Positions 25,490 to 37,809 of a DNA stretch of 64,000 nt are shown here, piece after piece. Position 1 is the first letter of the stretch. Every line of letters begins with the position of its first letter. Under the pieces are notes generated by a model. The model did no database searches and was not told where the DNA came from. It saw nothing but the letters and a program-made list of their open reading frames with translations. Made by a program: the position numbers and the translations under genes. The stretch covers positions 558,001 through 622,000 of the forward strand of contig NW_027480492.1 in NCBI RefSeq assembly GCF_051401765.1, written 5' to 3'. Origin of the DNA: Calliopsis andreniformis. Its lineage: Eukaryota > Arthropoda > Insecta > Hymenoptera > Andrenidae.

Positions 25490-28300
25490 TCCTCAATCCT
25501 CAATCCTCAATCCTCAATCCTCAACCCTCAATCTTCATTCCTCAAACCTCAATCCTCAATCCTCAATCCTCAATAGTCAATCTCCAATCCTAGATCCTCA
25601 ATCCCCAATCTTCAATCCTTAATCCTCAATCTTCAATCCTCATTCCCCAGTCCTCAATCTTCAATCCTCAATGCTCAATCCTCAATCCTCAATTCTCAAT
25701 CCTCAGTCCTCAATCCACAATCCTCAACCCTCCAACCTCAATCCTCGACCGTGAGTCCTCGTCCTCAATCCTCAAACCTCAATCCTCAATCCTCAATCTA
25801 CAATCTTCAATACTCAATCTTCAATCCTCAATCCTCAAACCTCAATCCTCAATCCTCAATCCCCAATCCTCAATATTCAACACACAACCCTCAGCCATCA
25901 ATCCTCAATACTCAACCATCAATCCTCAATTCTCAATACTCAATAGAATGTCCTGAATTCTCATGGTTCAATACTCAATCCACAAAATTCAATAATCAAA
26001 TCTCAATCCACAAACATCAATTCTCATCACTCAACACTGAACGCTCAGTCCTCAATGCTCAATCCTCAATCCTCAGTCCTCAGTCCTCAATACTCAATCT
26101 TCAATCCTCAATCCTCAGTCCACAAACCTCAATTCTGAATACTCAACCCTGCATCCTCAATCTTCAGCCCTCATTCCTCAACAATCAGTTGTCAATCCTC
26201 AATCCCCAATGTAATATCCTCAATTCACAGTTTTCAATACGTAATACTCAATCTGCAATCTTCAAATCTCTATCCACAAACATCAATCCTCATCACTCAA
26301 CCCTGAACGCTCAGTCCTCAATGTTCAATCCTCAATCCTCAATTCTCAATCTTCAATCCTCAATACTGAATCTTCAATCCTCAATACTCAATCCTCAATC
26401 CTCAGCCCTCATCCTCAATCCTCAATCCTCAATTCTCGGTCCTCAATCCTCAATCCTCAATTCTCAATCCTCAATCCTCAGTCCTCAGCCCTCAATCCTC
26501 AATCCTCAATCCTCAATCCTGAATCCTCAATCCTCAGTCCTCAAACCTCAGTCCTGATCCCTCAATCCTGAATCCTCAATCTTCAGCCCTCACTCCTCAA
26601 CAATCAGTTGTCAATCCTCAATCCTGAATAGAGTATCATCAATTCACAGTTTTCATTACTCAATACTCAATCTGCAATCTTCAAACCTCTATCCACAAAC
26701 ATCAATTCTCATCACTCAACCATCAACACTCAGTCCCCAATCCTCAATATTCAATCCTCAATCCTCAATCCTCAATCCACAATCCTCAAACTTCAATCCT
26801 CACTCCTCAGCCCTCAAACCTCAACCCTCAACCCTCAGCCCTCATCTTCAATCCTCAATCCTCAATCCTCAATCCTCAATCTTCAATCCTCAATCTTCAA
26901 TCCTCAATACTCAACCTTCAATCCTCAATCCTCAGTTCTCAAACCTCAATTCTGAATTCTCAAACCTGAATCCTCAATCTTCAGCCCTCAGTCCTCAACA
27001 ATCAGTTGTCAATCCTCAGTCCCAAATCCTCAATTCTCAACCCTCAGTCCTCATCCTCAATTCTCAATTCTCAATCCTCAATCCTCAATCCTCAATCCTC
27101 AATCCTCAGCCCTCATCCTCAATCCTCAATCCTCAATTCTCAGTCCTCAATTCTCAATACTCAATCCTCAATCCTCAATCCTCAGTCCTCAGTCCTCAAT
27201 CCTCAATCCTCAATCCTCAATCCTGAATCCTCAATCCTCAGTCCTCAAACCTCAGTCCTGATCCCTCAATCCTGAATCCTCAATCTTCAGCCCTCACTCC
27301 TCAACAATCAGTTGTCAATCCTCAATCCTGAATAGAGTATCATCAATTCACAGTTTTCATTACTCAATACTCAATCTGCAATCTTCAAACCTCTATCCAC
27401 AAACATCAATTCTCATCACTCAACCCTCAACACTCAGTCTCCAATCCTCAACATTCAATCCTCAATCCTCAATCCTCAATCCACAATCCTCAAACTTCAA
27501 TCCTCGATACTCAGCCTTCAATGCTCAATCCTCAATCCTCAATCCTCACTTCTCACTCCTCAATCGTCAATCTTCAATCCTCAATACTCAATCTTCAATT
27601 TCTCAATCATCAATCCTCAATCCTCAATCCTTATTCTTCAATCCTCAATACCCAATCCTCAATCTTCAATCCTCAATCCTCAATCCTCAATTCTCAATCA
27701 TCAATCCTCAGTCCTCAGCCCTCAAACCTCAATCCTCAACCCTCAGCACTCATCCTCAATCCTCAATCCTCAATCCTCAATCCTCAATCTTCAATCCTCA
27801 ATACTCTACCTTCAATCCTCAATCCTCAGTCCTCAAACCTCAATTCTGAATTCTCAATCCTGAAACCTCAATCTTCAGGCCTCAGCCCTCAACAATCAGT
27901 TGTCAATCCTCAGTCCCAAATCCTTAATCCTCAACCCTCAGTCCTCATCCTAAATTCTCAATTCTCAGTCCTCAATCCTCAATCCTCAATCCTCAACCCA
28001 CAGCCCTCATCCTCAATCCTCAATCCTCAATTCTCAGTCCTCAATCCTCAATCCTCAATTCTCAATCCTCAATCCGCAGTCCTCAGTCCTCAAACCTCAA
28101 TCCTCAACCCTCAGCCCTCATCCTCAATCCTAAATCCTCAGTCCTCAATCCTCAATCCTCAACTCTCAATCCTCATTCCTCAAACCTCAATCCTCAACCC
28201 TCAGCCCTCATCCTCAATTCTCAATTCTCAATCCTAAATCCTCAATCCTCAATCCTCAATCCTCAATCCTCAACCCTCAAGCTTCATTCCTCAAACCTCA
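25490..28300. repeat. Third, shortened variant of the first-family unit
   Basis: It opens with the block otherwise found from about 6,890 (ending in AATAGTCAATCTCC) and carries the GACCGTGAGTCC landmark near 25,745, then islands at 26180, 26599, 26997, 27303 and 27891. It includes the ATGCTCAATCC...CACTTCTCA landmark at 27521, also seen at 6308, 11974, 19238 and 24904. The spacing between successive landmarks (about 2.6-2.7 kb) is much shorter than in A and B (5.7-7.3 kb), so this unit lacks large parts. An out-of-phase insertion occurs near 27,598 (CTTCAATTTCTCAATC). Confidence 0.8.
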
Positions 28301-31300
28301 ATCCTCAATGCTCAATCCTCAATAGTCAATCTCCAATCCTAGATCCTCAATCCCCAATCTTCAATCCTTAATCCTCAATCTTCAATCCTCATTCCCCAGT
28401 CCTCAATCTTCAATCCTCAATGCTCAATCCTCAACCCTCAATTCTCAATCCTCAGTCCTCAATCCACAATCCTCAACCCTCCAACCTCAATCCTCGACCG
28501 TGAGTCCTTGTCCTCAATCCTCAAACCTCAATCCTGAATCCTCAATCTACAATCTTCAATACTCAATCTTCAATCCTCAATCCTCAAACCTCAATCCTCA
28601 ATCCTCAATCCCCAATCCTCAATATTCAACACACAACCCTCAGCCATCAATCCTCAATACTCAACCATCAATCCTCAATTCTCAATACTCAATAGAATGT
28701 CCTGAATTCTCATGGTTCAATACTCAATCCACAAAATTCAATAATCAAATGTCAATCCACAAACATCAATTCTCATCACTCAACACTGAACGCTCAGTCC
28801 TCAATGCTCAATCCTCAATCCTCAGTCCTCAGTCCTCAATCCTTAATCCTCAATCCTCAATCCTCAATCCCCAGTCCTCAATCTTCAATCCTCAATGCTC
28901 CATCCTCAATCCTCAATCCTCAGGCGTCAATCCTCAATCCTCAATCCTCAAACCTCAGTCCTCAACCGTCAGACCTCGTCCTCAATCCTCAGCCCTCAAT
29001 CCCCAACGCCCAATCTTCAATCATCAATACTCAATCTTCAATCCTCAATCCTCAATCCTCAATCCTCAATCCTCAATCCTCAGTCATCAATCCTCAATCT
29101 TCAATACTCAATCGTCAATCCTCAGTCCTCAATCCTCAATACCCAATCCTCGTTCCTCAAACCTCAATCCTCAACCCTCAGTCCTCATCCTCAGTTCACA
29201 ATTCTCAAGCCTCAATCCTCAATCCTCAATCCTCAATCTTCAATCCTCAATAATCAATCTCCAATCCTAGATCCTCAATCCCCAATCCTCAAGCCTTAAT
29301 CCTCAATCTTCAATCCTCAATCCCCAGTCCTCAAACTACAATCCTCGATGCTCAATCCTTAATCCTCAGTCCTCAGTCCTCAATCCTCAATCCTCAATCC
29401 TCAAACGTCAATCCTCAACCGTCAGTCCTCGTCCTCAATCCTCAACCCTCAATCCTCAATCCTCAACCTTCAATCCCCAATACTCAATCTTCAATTCTCA
29501 ATTCTCAATCCTCAATCCTCAATCTTCAATCCTCAATCCTCAATCCTCAATCCTCAATCCTCATTCTTGAATCCTCAACGCCCAATCCTCAACCTTCAAT
29601 CCTCAATCCTCAATCCTCAATTCTCAATCCTCAATCCTCAGTCCTCAGTCCTCAAACCTCAATCCTCAACCCTCAGCCCTCATCCTCAATCCTCAATCTT
29701 CAATCCTCAATCCTCAATCCTCAATCCTCAATACTCATTCTTCAATCCTCAACGCCCAATCCTCAATCTTCAATCCTCAATCCTCAATCCTCAATTCTCA
29801 ATCCTCAATACTCAATCCTCAAACGTCAATCCTCCATCCCCAATCCTCAATCTCCAATCGTCAATCCTCAATCCTCAATCGTCAATCCTCAATCCTCAAT
29901 GTTCAATCCTCAATACCCAATCCTCAATCTTCAATCCTCAATCCTCAATCCCCAATCCTCAATCCTCAATCCTCATTCATCAATCCTCAATACCCAATTC
30001 TCAATCTTCATTCCTCAATCCTCAATCCTCAATCCTCAATTCTCAAGCCTCAATCCTCAGTCCTCAGTCCTCAAACCTCAATCCTCAAACCTCAGCCCTC
30101 TTCCTCAATCCTCAATCCTCAATCCTCAGTCCTCAATCTTCAATCCTCAATACTCAATCTTCAATCCTCAATCCTCGGTCCACAAACCTCAATTCTGAAT
30201 ACTCAACCCTGCATCCTCAATCTTCAGCCCTCATTCCTCAACAATCAGTTGTCAATCCTCAATCCCCAATAGAATATCCTCAATTCACAGTTTTCAATAC
30301 GCAATACTCAATCTGCATTCTTGAAATCTCTATCCGCAAACATCAATTCTCATCACTCAACCCACAACACTCAGAACTCAATGTTCAATCCTCAATCCTC
30401 AATTCTCAATCTTCAATCCTCAATACTGAATCTTCAATCCTCAATCCTCAATCCTCAATCCTCAATTCTCAATCATCAATCCTCAATCCTCATAATCAAT
30501 CCTCAATCTTCAATACTAAATCGTCAATCCTCAGTCCTCTACCCACAGTCCTCATCCTCAATCATCAATCCTCAATCCTCAATCCTCAATCTTCAATCCT
30601 CAATAATCAATCTCCAATCCTAGATCCTCAATCCACAATCCTCAATCCTTAATCCTCAATCTTCAATCCTCAGTCCCCAGTCCTCAATCTTCAATCCTCA
30701 ATGCTCCATCCTCTATCATCAATCCTCAGTCCTCAATCCTCAATCCTCAATCCTCAATCCTCAACCTTCAATCCTCAATACTCAATCTTCAACCCTCAAT
30801 CCTCAATCCGCAATTCTCAATCCTCAATCCTCAATCCTCAATCCTCAATATTCAATCCTCAATCCTCAATCTTGAATCCTCAATACTCAACCTTCAATCC
30901 TCAATCCTCAATCCTCAATCCCCAATTCTCTATCCTCAATACTCAATCCTCAATCTTCAATCCTCAATCCTCAATCCTCAATCCTCAATCCTCAATCTTC
31001 AATCCTCAGTACTCAATCTGCAATCTTCAATCCTCAATCCTCAAGCCTCAATACTCATTCTTCAATACTCAATACCCAATACTCAATCTTCAATCCTCAA
31101 TCCTCAATCCTCAATCCTCGATTCTCAATCCTCAATCCTCTATCCTCAGACCATAAACATCAATATTCAACCCTCGGTCCTCGTCCTCAATCCACAACCC
31201 TCAATCCTCAATCCTCAATCTTCAATCCTCAATACTCAACCTTCAATCCTCAATCCTCAGTCCACAAACCTCAATTCTGAATACTCAACCCTGCATCCTC

Positions 31301-32390
31301 AATCTTCAGCCCTCATTCCTCAACAATTAGTTGTCAATCCTCATTCCCAAATAGAATATCCTCAATTCACAGTTTTCAATACGCAATACTCAATCTGCAA
31401 TCTTGAAATCTCTATCCACAAACATCAATTCTCATCACTCAACCCTCAACGCTCAGAACTCAATGTTCAATCCTCAATCCTCAATGCTCAATCTTCAATC
31501 CTCAATACTGAATCTTCAATCCTCAATCCTCAATCCTCAATCCTCAATTCTCAATCATCAATCCTCAATCCTCATAATCAATCCTCAATCTTCAATACTA
31601 AATCGTCAATACTCAGTCCTCTACCCACAGTCCTCATCCTCAATCCTCAATCCTCAATCCTCAATCTTCAATCCTCAATAATCAATCTCCAATCCTAGAT
31701 CCTCAATCCCCAATCCTCAAGCCTTAATCCTCAATCTTCAATCCTCAATTCCCAGTCCTCAAACTACAATCCTCAATGCTCAATCCTTAATCCTCAGTCC
31801 TCAGTCCTCAATCCTCAATCCTCAATCCTCAAACGTCAATCCTCAACCGTCAGTCCTCGTCCTCAATCCTCAACCCTCAATCCTCAATCCTCAATCTTCA
31901 ATCCCCAATACTCAATCTTCAATTCTCAATCCTCAATCCTCAATCCTCAATCTTCAATCCTCAATCCTCAATCCTCAATCCTCAATCCTCATTCTTGAAT
32001 CCTCAACGCCCAATCCTCAACCTTCAATCCTCAATCCTCAATCCTCAATTCTCAATCCTCAATCCTCAGTCCTCAGTCCTCAAACCTCAAACCTCAACCC
32101 TCAGCCCTCATCCTCAATCCTCAATCCTCAACCCTCAACCCTCAATCTTCAATCCTCAATACTCAATCTTCAATCCTCAATCCTCAATACTCAATCTTCA
32201 ATTCTCAATCCTCAATCCTCAATCCTCAGACCTCAAACATCAATATTCAACCCTCGGTCCTTCGCCTCAATCCACAACCCTCAATCCTCAATCCTCAATC
32301 TTCAATCATCAATATTCAATCTTCAATCCTCAATCCTCAATCCTCAATCCTCAATCCTCAATCCTCAATCTTTAATCCTGAATCCTCAAT
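28300..32390. repeat. Fourth variant unit of the first family, with internal about 1.08-kb and 2.43-kb repeats
   Basis: The GACCGTGAGTCC landmark appears near 28,494 with a C-to-T change afterwards (GTCCTTGTCC). The block known from 1536 and 8173 follows at 28,895. A stretch near 30,182-30,620 with its long island at 30240 is repeated about 1,082 bases later (island at 31322, where CAATCAG reads CAATTAG). The stretch 29,262-29,700 recurs at about 31,690-32,130 (offset 2,428). The unit ends in sequence of the second family (AACATCAATATTCAACCCTC near 32,230). Confidence 0.75.
29567..30652 (+). other. Repeat-derived open frame (361 codons), probably not a gene
   Basis: The frame opens with TTG rather than ATG and reads as ILNPQSS variants, with the island translated near residues 225-265. 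It overlaps other open frames in the other two forward phases over the same bases (29899-30198 and 30321-30623), as expected when every frame reads alike. No evidence for expression. Confidence 0.05.
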
Positions 32391-34440
32391 ACTCAATCCT
32401 CAATCCTAAATCTTCAACCCTCAATACTCAATCTTCAATCCTCAATCCTCAATCCTCAATCCTCAATCCTCAAACCTCAATCCTCAATAATCAATCCTCA
32501 ATACTCAATCCTCAATCGTCAATCCTCAATCTTCAATACTCAATCCTCAATCCTCAATCCTCAATCCTCAATACTCAACCATCAATCCTCAATTCTCAAT
32601 ACTCAATAGAATATCCTGAATTCTCAGTATTCAATACTCAAAACTCAATCCTCAACCCTCAGCCCTCAGCCCTCATTCTCCATCCTCAATCCTCAATCCT
32701 CAATCCTCAACCTTCAATCCCCAATACTCAATCTTCAATCCTCAATCCTCAATCCTCAATCCTCAATCCTCAACCCTCAGTCATCAATACTCAATCTTCA
32801 ATACTCAATCCTCAATCCTCAATACACAATCCTCAATCCTCAATCCTCAATCCTCAATCCTCAAACCTCAATCCTCAACCCTCAGTCCTCATCCACAATT
32901 CTCAATTCTCAATCCTCAAACCTCAATCCCCAATCCTCAACCTTCAATCCTCAATCCTCTATCCTAAGTCCTCAATCCTCAACCTTCAATCCTCAATACT
33001 CAATCTTCAATCTTCAATCCTCAATCCTCAATCCTCAATCCTCAATTCTCAATCCTCAATCCTCAATCTTCAATCCTTCATACTCAATCTTCAATCCTCA
33101 ATCCTCAATCCTCAATCCTCAATCCTCAATCCTCAATCGTCAATCCTCAATCCTCAATCCTCTATCTTCAATCCTCAATCCTCAATTCTCAATGCTCAAT
33201 ACTCAATCTTCAATCCATAATACTCAATCTTCAATCCTCAATCCTCAATCCTCAATCCTCAATCCTCAATCTTCAATCCTCAATCCTCAATCCTCAATCC
33301 TCAATCCTCAATCTTCAATCCTCAATCCCGAATCCTCAATCTTCAATCCGCAATCCTCAATCCTCAATCCTCAATCCTCAATCCTCCATCCTCAGTACTC
33401 AACACACAACCCTCAACCATCAATCCTCAATACTCAATCATCAATCCTCAATTCTCAATACTCAATAGAATATCCTGAAATCTCATGGTTCAATACTCAA
33501 TCCACAATATTCAATAATCAAATCTCAATGCACAAACATCAATTCTGATCACACAACCCTGAACGCTCAGTCCTCAATGTTCAATCCTCATTCCTCAATT
33601 CTCAATCTTCAATCCTCAATACTGAATCTTCAATCCTCAATCCTCAATCCTCAATCTTCAATCCTCAGTCACCAATCCTCAATCTTCAATCCTCAATCCT
33701 CAATCCTCAATCCTCAATCCTCAATCCACAGTCCTTAGGCCTCAAACCTCAACCCTCAAATCTCAGAACTCATCCTCAATCCTCAATCCTCAATCTTCAA
33801 TCCTCAATACTCAATCTTCAATCCTCAATCCTCAATCCTCAATACTCAACCATCAATCCTCAATTCTCAATACTCAATAGAATATCCTGAATTTTCAGGA
33901 TTCAATACTCAAACCTCAACCCTCAACCCTCAGCCCTCATCCTCAATCCTCAATCCTCAATCCTCAATCCTCAATATTCAATCCTCAAGACTCAATCTTC
34001 CACCCTCAGTCCTCAATCCTCAACCCTCAATCCTCAATCCTCAGTCTTCAATCCACAATCTTCAATACTCAATCGTCAATCTTCAGTCCTCAATCCTCAA
34101 TCCCCAATCCTCGTTCCTCAAACCTCAATCCTCAACCCTCACTCCTCATCCTCAATTCTCAATTCTCAATACTCAATCCTCAATCCTCAATCTTCAATCC
34201 TCAATAATCAATCTCCAATCCTAGTTCCTCAATTCACAATCCTCAATCCTTAAACCTCAATCTTGAATCCTCAATCCCCAGGCATCAAACTTCAATCCTC
34301 AATGCTCAATCCTCAATCCTCAGCCGTCAGTCCTCAATCCTCAATCCTCAATCCTCAAACCTCAATCCTCAACCGTCAGTCCTCGTCCTCAATCCTCAAC
34401 CCTCAATCCTCAATCCTCAATCTTCAATCCTCAATACTCA
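32390..34440. repeat. Second-family partial unit (copy 0 of the 3.7-kb repeat)
   Basis: It matches about 37,800-39,800 with offsets of about 5,365 to 5,378; the offset drifts in single-repeat steps. It carries the GAATTCTCAGTATTC word near 32,616, the TCTCATGGTTC island near 33,480 and the palindrome at 33,884. It differs by scattered substitutions (for example CCATAATACTC at 33,216 against CCTTAATACTC at 38,587), more than separate the two 3,728-bp copies from each other, so it looks older. Confidence 0.8.
33884..33901. repeat. 18-base inverted repeat, second family copy 0
   Basis: Same 18 bases as at 4407, in the second family, with the following CAATACTCAAACCTC context also kept. Confidence 0.8.
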
Positions 34441-34486
34441 ATGTCCAATCCTCAATCCTCAGTCCACAAACCTCAATTCTGAATCC

Positions 34487-35856
34487 TCAATCCTGCATAC
34501 TCAATCTTCAGCCCTCAGGCCTCAACAATCAGTTGTCAATCCTCAATCCCCAATAGAACATCCTCAATTCACAGTTTTCAATACTCAATACTCAATCTTC
34601 AATCCTCAACCCTCAATCCTCAAGCCTCAATCCTCATTCTACAATTCTCAATACCGAATCCTCAACCTTCAATCCTCAATACTCTATCCTCAATCGTCAA
34701 TCCTCAATCCCCAATCCTCAATCTTCAATCCTCAATCCTCAATCCTAAATCCTCAATCCTCAATCTTCAATCCTCAGTACTCAAACTTCAATCCTCAATC
34801 CTCAATCCTCAAACCTCAACAGTCAGTCCTCAATGTTCAATTCTCAATTCTGAAACATCAATCCACAATACTGAATCCTCAATCCTCAATCCTCAAGCCC
34901 CAATCCTCAATCCTCAATCCTCAATCCTCAATCCTCAATTTTCAATCCTCAATACTCAATCTTCAATCCTCAATCCTCAATCCTCAATACTCAATCCTCA
35001 ATCCTCAATCCTCAATCCTCAATCTTCAATCCTCAGTACTCAATTTGCAATCTTCAATCCCCAATCCTCAATCCTCAATACTCATTCTCCAATCCTCAAT
35101 ACCCAATCCTCAATCTTCAATCCTCAATCCTCAATCCTCAATTCTCAATCCTCAATCCTCAATCTTCAGACCTCAAACATCAATATTCAACCCTCGGTCC
35201 TTCGCCTCAATCCACAACCCTCAATCCTCAATCCTCAATCTCCAATCATCAATATTCAATCTTCAATCCTCAATCCTCAATCCTCAATCCTCAATCCTCA
35301 ATCCTCAATCTTTAATCCTGAATCCTCAATACTCAATCCTCAATCCTAAGTCTTCAACCCTCAATACTCAATCTTCAATCCTCAATCCTCAATCCTCAAT
35401 CCTCAATCCTCAAACCTCAATCCTCAATCTTCAATCCTCAAAACTCAATTTTCAATCCTCAATCCTCAATCCTCAATCCTCAATCGTCAATTCTCAATCC
35501 TCAGTCTTCAATCCTCAATACTCAATCTTCAATCCTCGGTCCTCAATCCTCAATCGTCAATCTCCAATCCTGAATACTCAATCTTCAATCCTCAATCCTC
35601 AATCCTCAATCCTCAATCCTCAATCCTCATTCTTCAATCCTCAATACCCAATCCTCAATCTTCAATCCTCAATCCTCAATCCTCAATTCTCAACCCTCAA
35701 CCCTCAGTCCTCAGTCCTCAAACCTCAATCCTCAAACCTCAGCCCTCATCCTCAATCCTCAACCCTCTATCCTCAATCCTCAATCTTCAATCCTCAATAC
35801 TCAATGTTCAATCCTCAATCCTCAGTCCACAAACCTCCATTCTGAATCCTCAATCC
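34487..35856. repeat. 1,370-bp tandem duplication, first copy
   Basis: Landmarks at 34491 and 35045 recur at 35861 and 36415, all 1,370 apart. Near 34,814 against 36,177 the offset is 1,363, so the two copies differ by a compensating gain and loss of one heptamer. The block contains a shortened island at 34524 that stops after CACAGTTTTCAATAC and lacks the CTATCCACAAAC part. Confidence 0.88.
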
Positions 35857-37226
35857 TGCATACTCAATCTTCAGCCCTCAGGCCTCAACAATCAGTTGTC
35901 AATCCTCAATCCCCAATAGAACATCCTCAATTCACAGTTTTCAATACTCAATACTCAATCTTCAATCCTCAACCCTCAATCCTCAAGCCTCAATCCTCAT
36001 TCTACAATCCTCAATACCGAATCCTCAACCTTCAATCCTCAATACTCTATCCTCAATCGTCAATCCTCAATCCCCAATCCTCAATCTTCAATCCTCAATC
36101 CTCAATCCTAAATCCTCAATCCTCAATCTTCAATCCTCAGTACTCAAACTTCAATCCTCAATCCTCAATCCTCAAACCTCAACAGTCAGTCCTCAATGTT
36201 CAATTCTCAATTCTCAAACTTCAATCCACAATACTGAATCCTCAATCCTCAATCCTCAAGCCCCAATCCTCAATCCTCAATCCTCAATCCTCAATCCTCA
36301 ATTTTCAATCCTCAATACTCAATCTTCAATCCTCAATCCTCAATCCTCAATACTCAATCCTCAATCCTCAATCCTCAATCCTCAATCCTCAATCTTCAAT
36401 CCTCAGTACTCAATTTGCAATCTTCAATCCCCAATCCTCAATCCTCAATACTCATTCTCCAATCCTCAATACCCAATCCTCAATCTTCAATCCTCAATCC
36501 TCAATCCTCAATTCTCAATCCTCAATCCTCAATGTTCAGACCTCAAACATCAATATTCAACCCTCGGTCCTTCGCCTCTATCCACAACCCTCAATCCTCA
36601 ATCCTCAATCTTCAATCATCAATATTCAATCTTCAATCCTCAATCCTCAATCCTCAATCCTCAATCCTCAATCCTCAATCTTTAATCCTGAATCCACAAT
36701 ACTCAATCCTCAATCCTAAGTCTTCAACCCTCAATACTCAATCTTCAATCCTCAATCCTCAATCCTCAATCCTCAATCCTCAAACCTCAATCCTCAATCT
36801 TCAATCCTCAAAACTCAATTTTCAATCCTCAATCCTCAATCCTCAATCCTCAATCGTCAATTCTCAATCCTCAGTCTTCAATCCTCAATACTCAATCTTC
36901 AATCCTCGGTCCTCAATCCTCAATCGTCAATCTCCAATCCTGAATACTCAATCTTCAATCCTCAATCCTCTATCCTCAATCCTCAATCCTCAATCCTCAT
37001 TCTTCAATCCTCAATACCCAATCCTCAATCTTCAATCCTCAATCCTCAATCCTCAATTCTCAACCCTCAACCCTCAGTCCTCAGTCCTCAAACCTCAATC
37101 CTCAAACCTCAGCCCTCATCCTCAATCCTCAATCCTCTATCCTCAATCCTCAATCTTCAATCCTCAATACTCAATCTTGAACCCTCAATCCTCAGTCCAC
37201 AAACCACAATTCTGAATCCTCAACCC
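35857..37226. repeat. 1,370-bp tandem duplication, second copy
   Basis: Direct repeat of 34487-35856. Single-base differences include AATGTTCAG near 36,532 against AATCTTCAG in the first copy, CCTCTATCC near 36,967 against CCTCAATCC, and a GAATCCACAATAC near 36,691. Its right part (37.0-37.2 kb) matches about 62.66-62.85 kb near the window end. Confidence 0.88.
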
Positions 37227-37809
37227 TGCATCCTCAGTCTTCAGCCCTCAGTCCTCAACAATCAGTTGTCAATCCTCAATCGCCAATAGAACATCCTCAA
37301 TTCACAGTTTTCAATACTCAATACTCAATCTGCAATCCTCAATCCTCAATACTCAAACCTCAATCCTCAACCTTCAATCCTCAATACTCAATCTTCTACC
37401 CACAATCCTCAATCCCCAATTCTCAATCCTTAATCCTCAATCCTCAATCTTCAATATTCAATCCTCAATACTCAATCTTCAATCCTCAATCCTCAATCCC
37501 CAATCCTCAAACCTCAATCCTCAACCCTCAGTCCTCAACCTCAATTCTCAATCCTCAATCCTCAATCCTCAATCCCCAATCCTCAACCTTCAATCCTCAA
37601 TCCCCAATCCTCAATCCTCAATCCTCAACCTTCAATCCTCAATACTCAATCTTCAATTCTCAATCCTCAATCCTCAATCCTCAGAACTCAAACATCAATA
37701 TTCAACCCTCGGTCCTTCGCCTCAATCCACAACCCTCAATCCTCAATCCTCAATCTTCAATCATCAATATTCAATCTTCAATCCTCAATCCTCAATCCTC
37801 AATCCTCAA

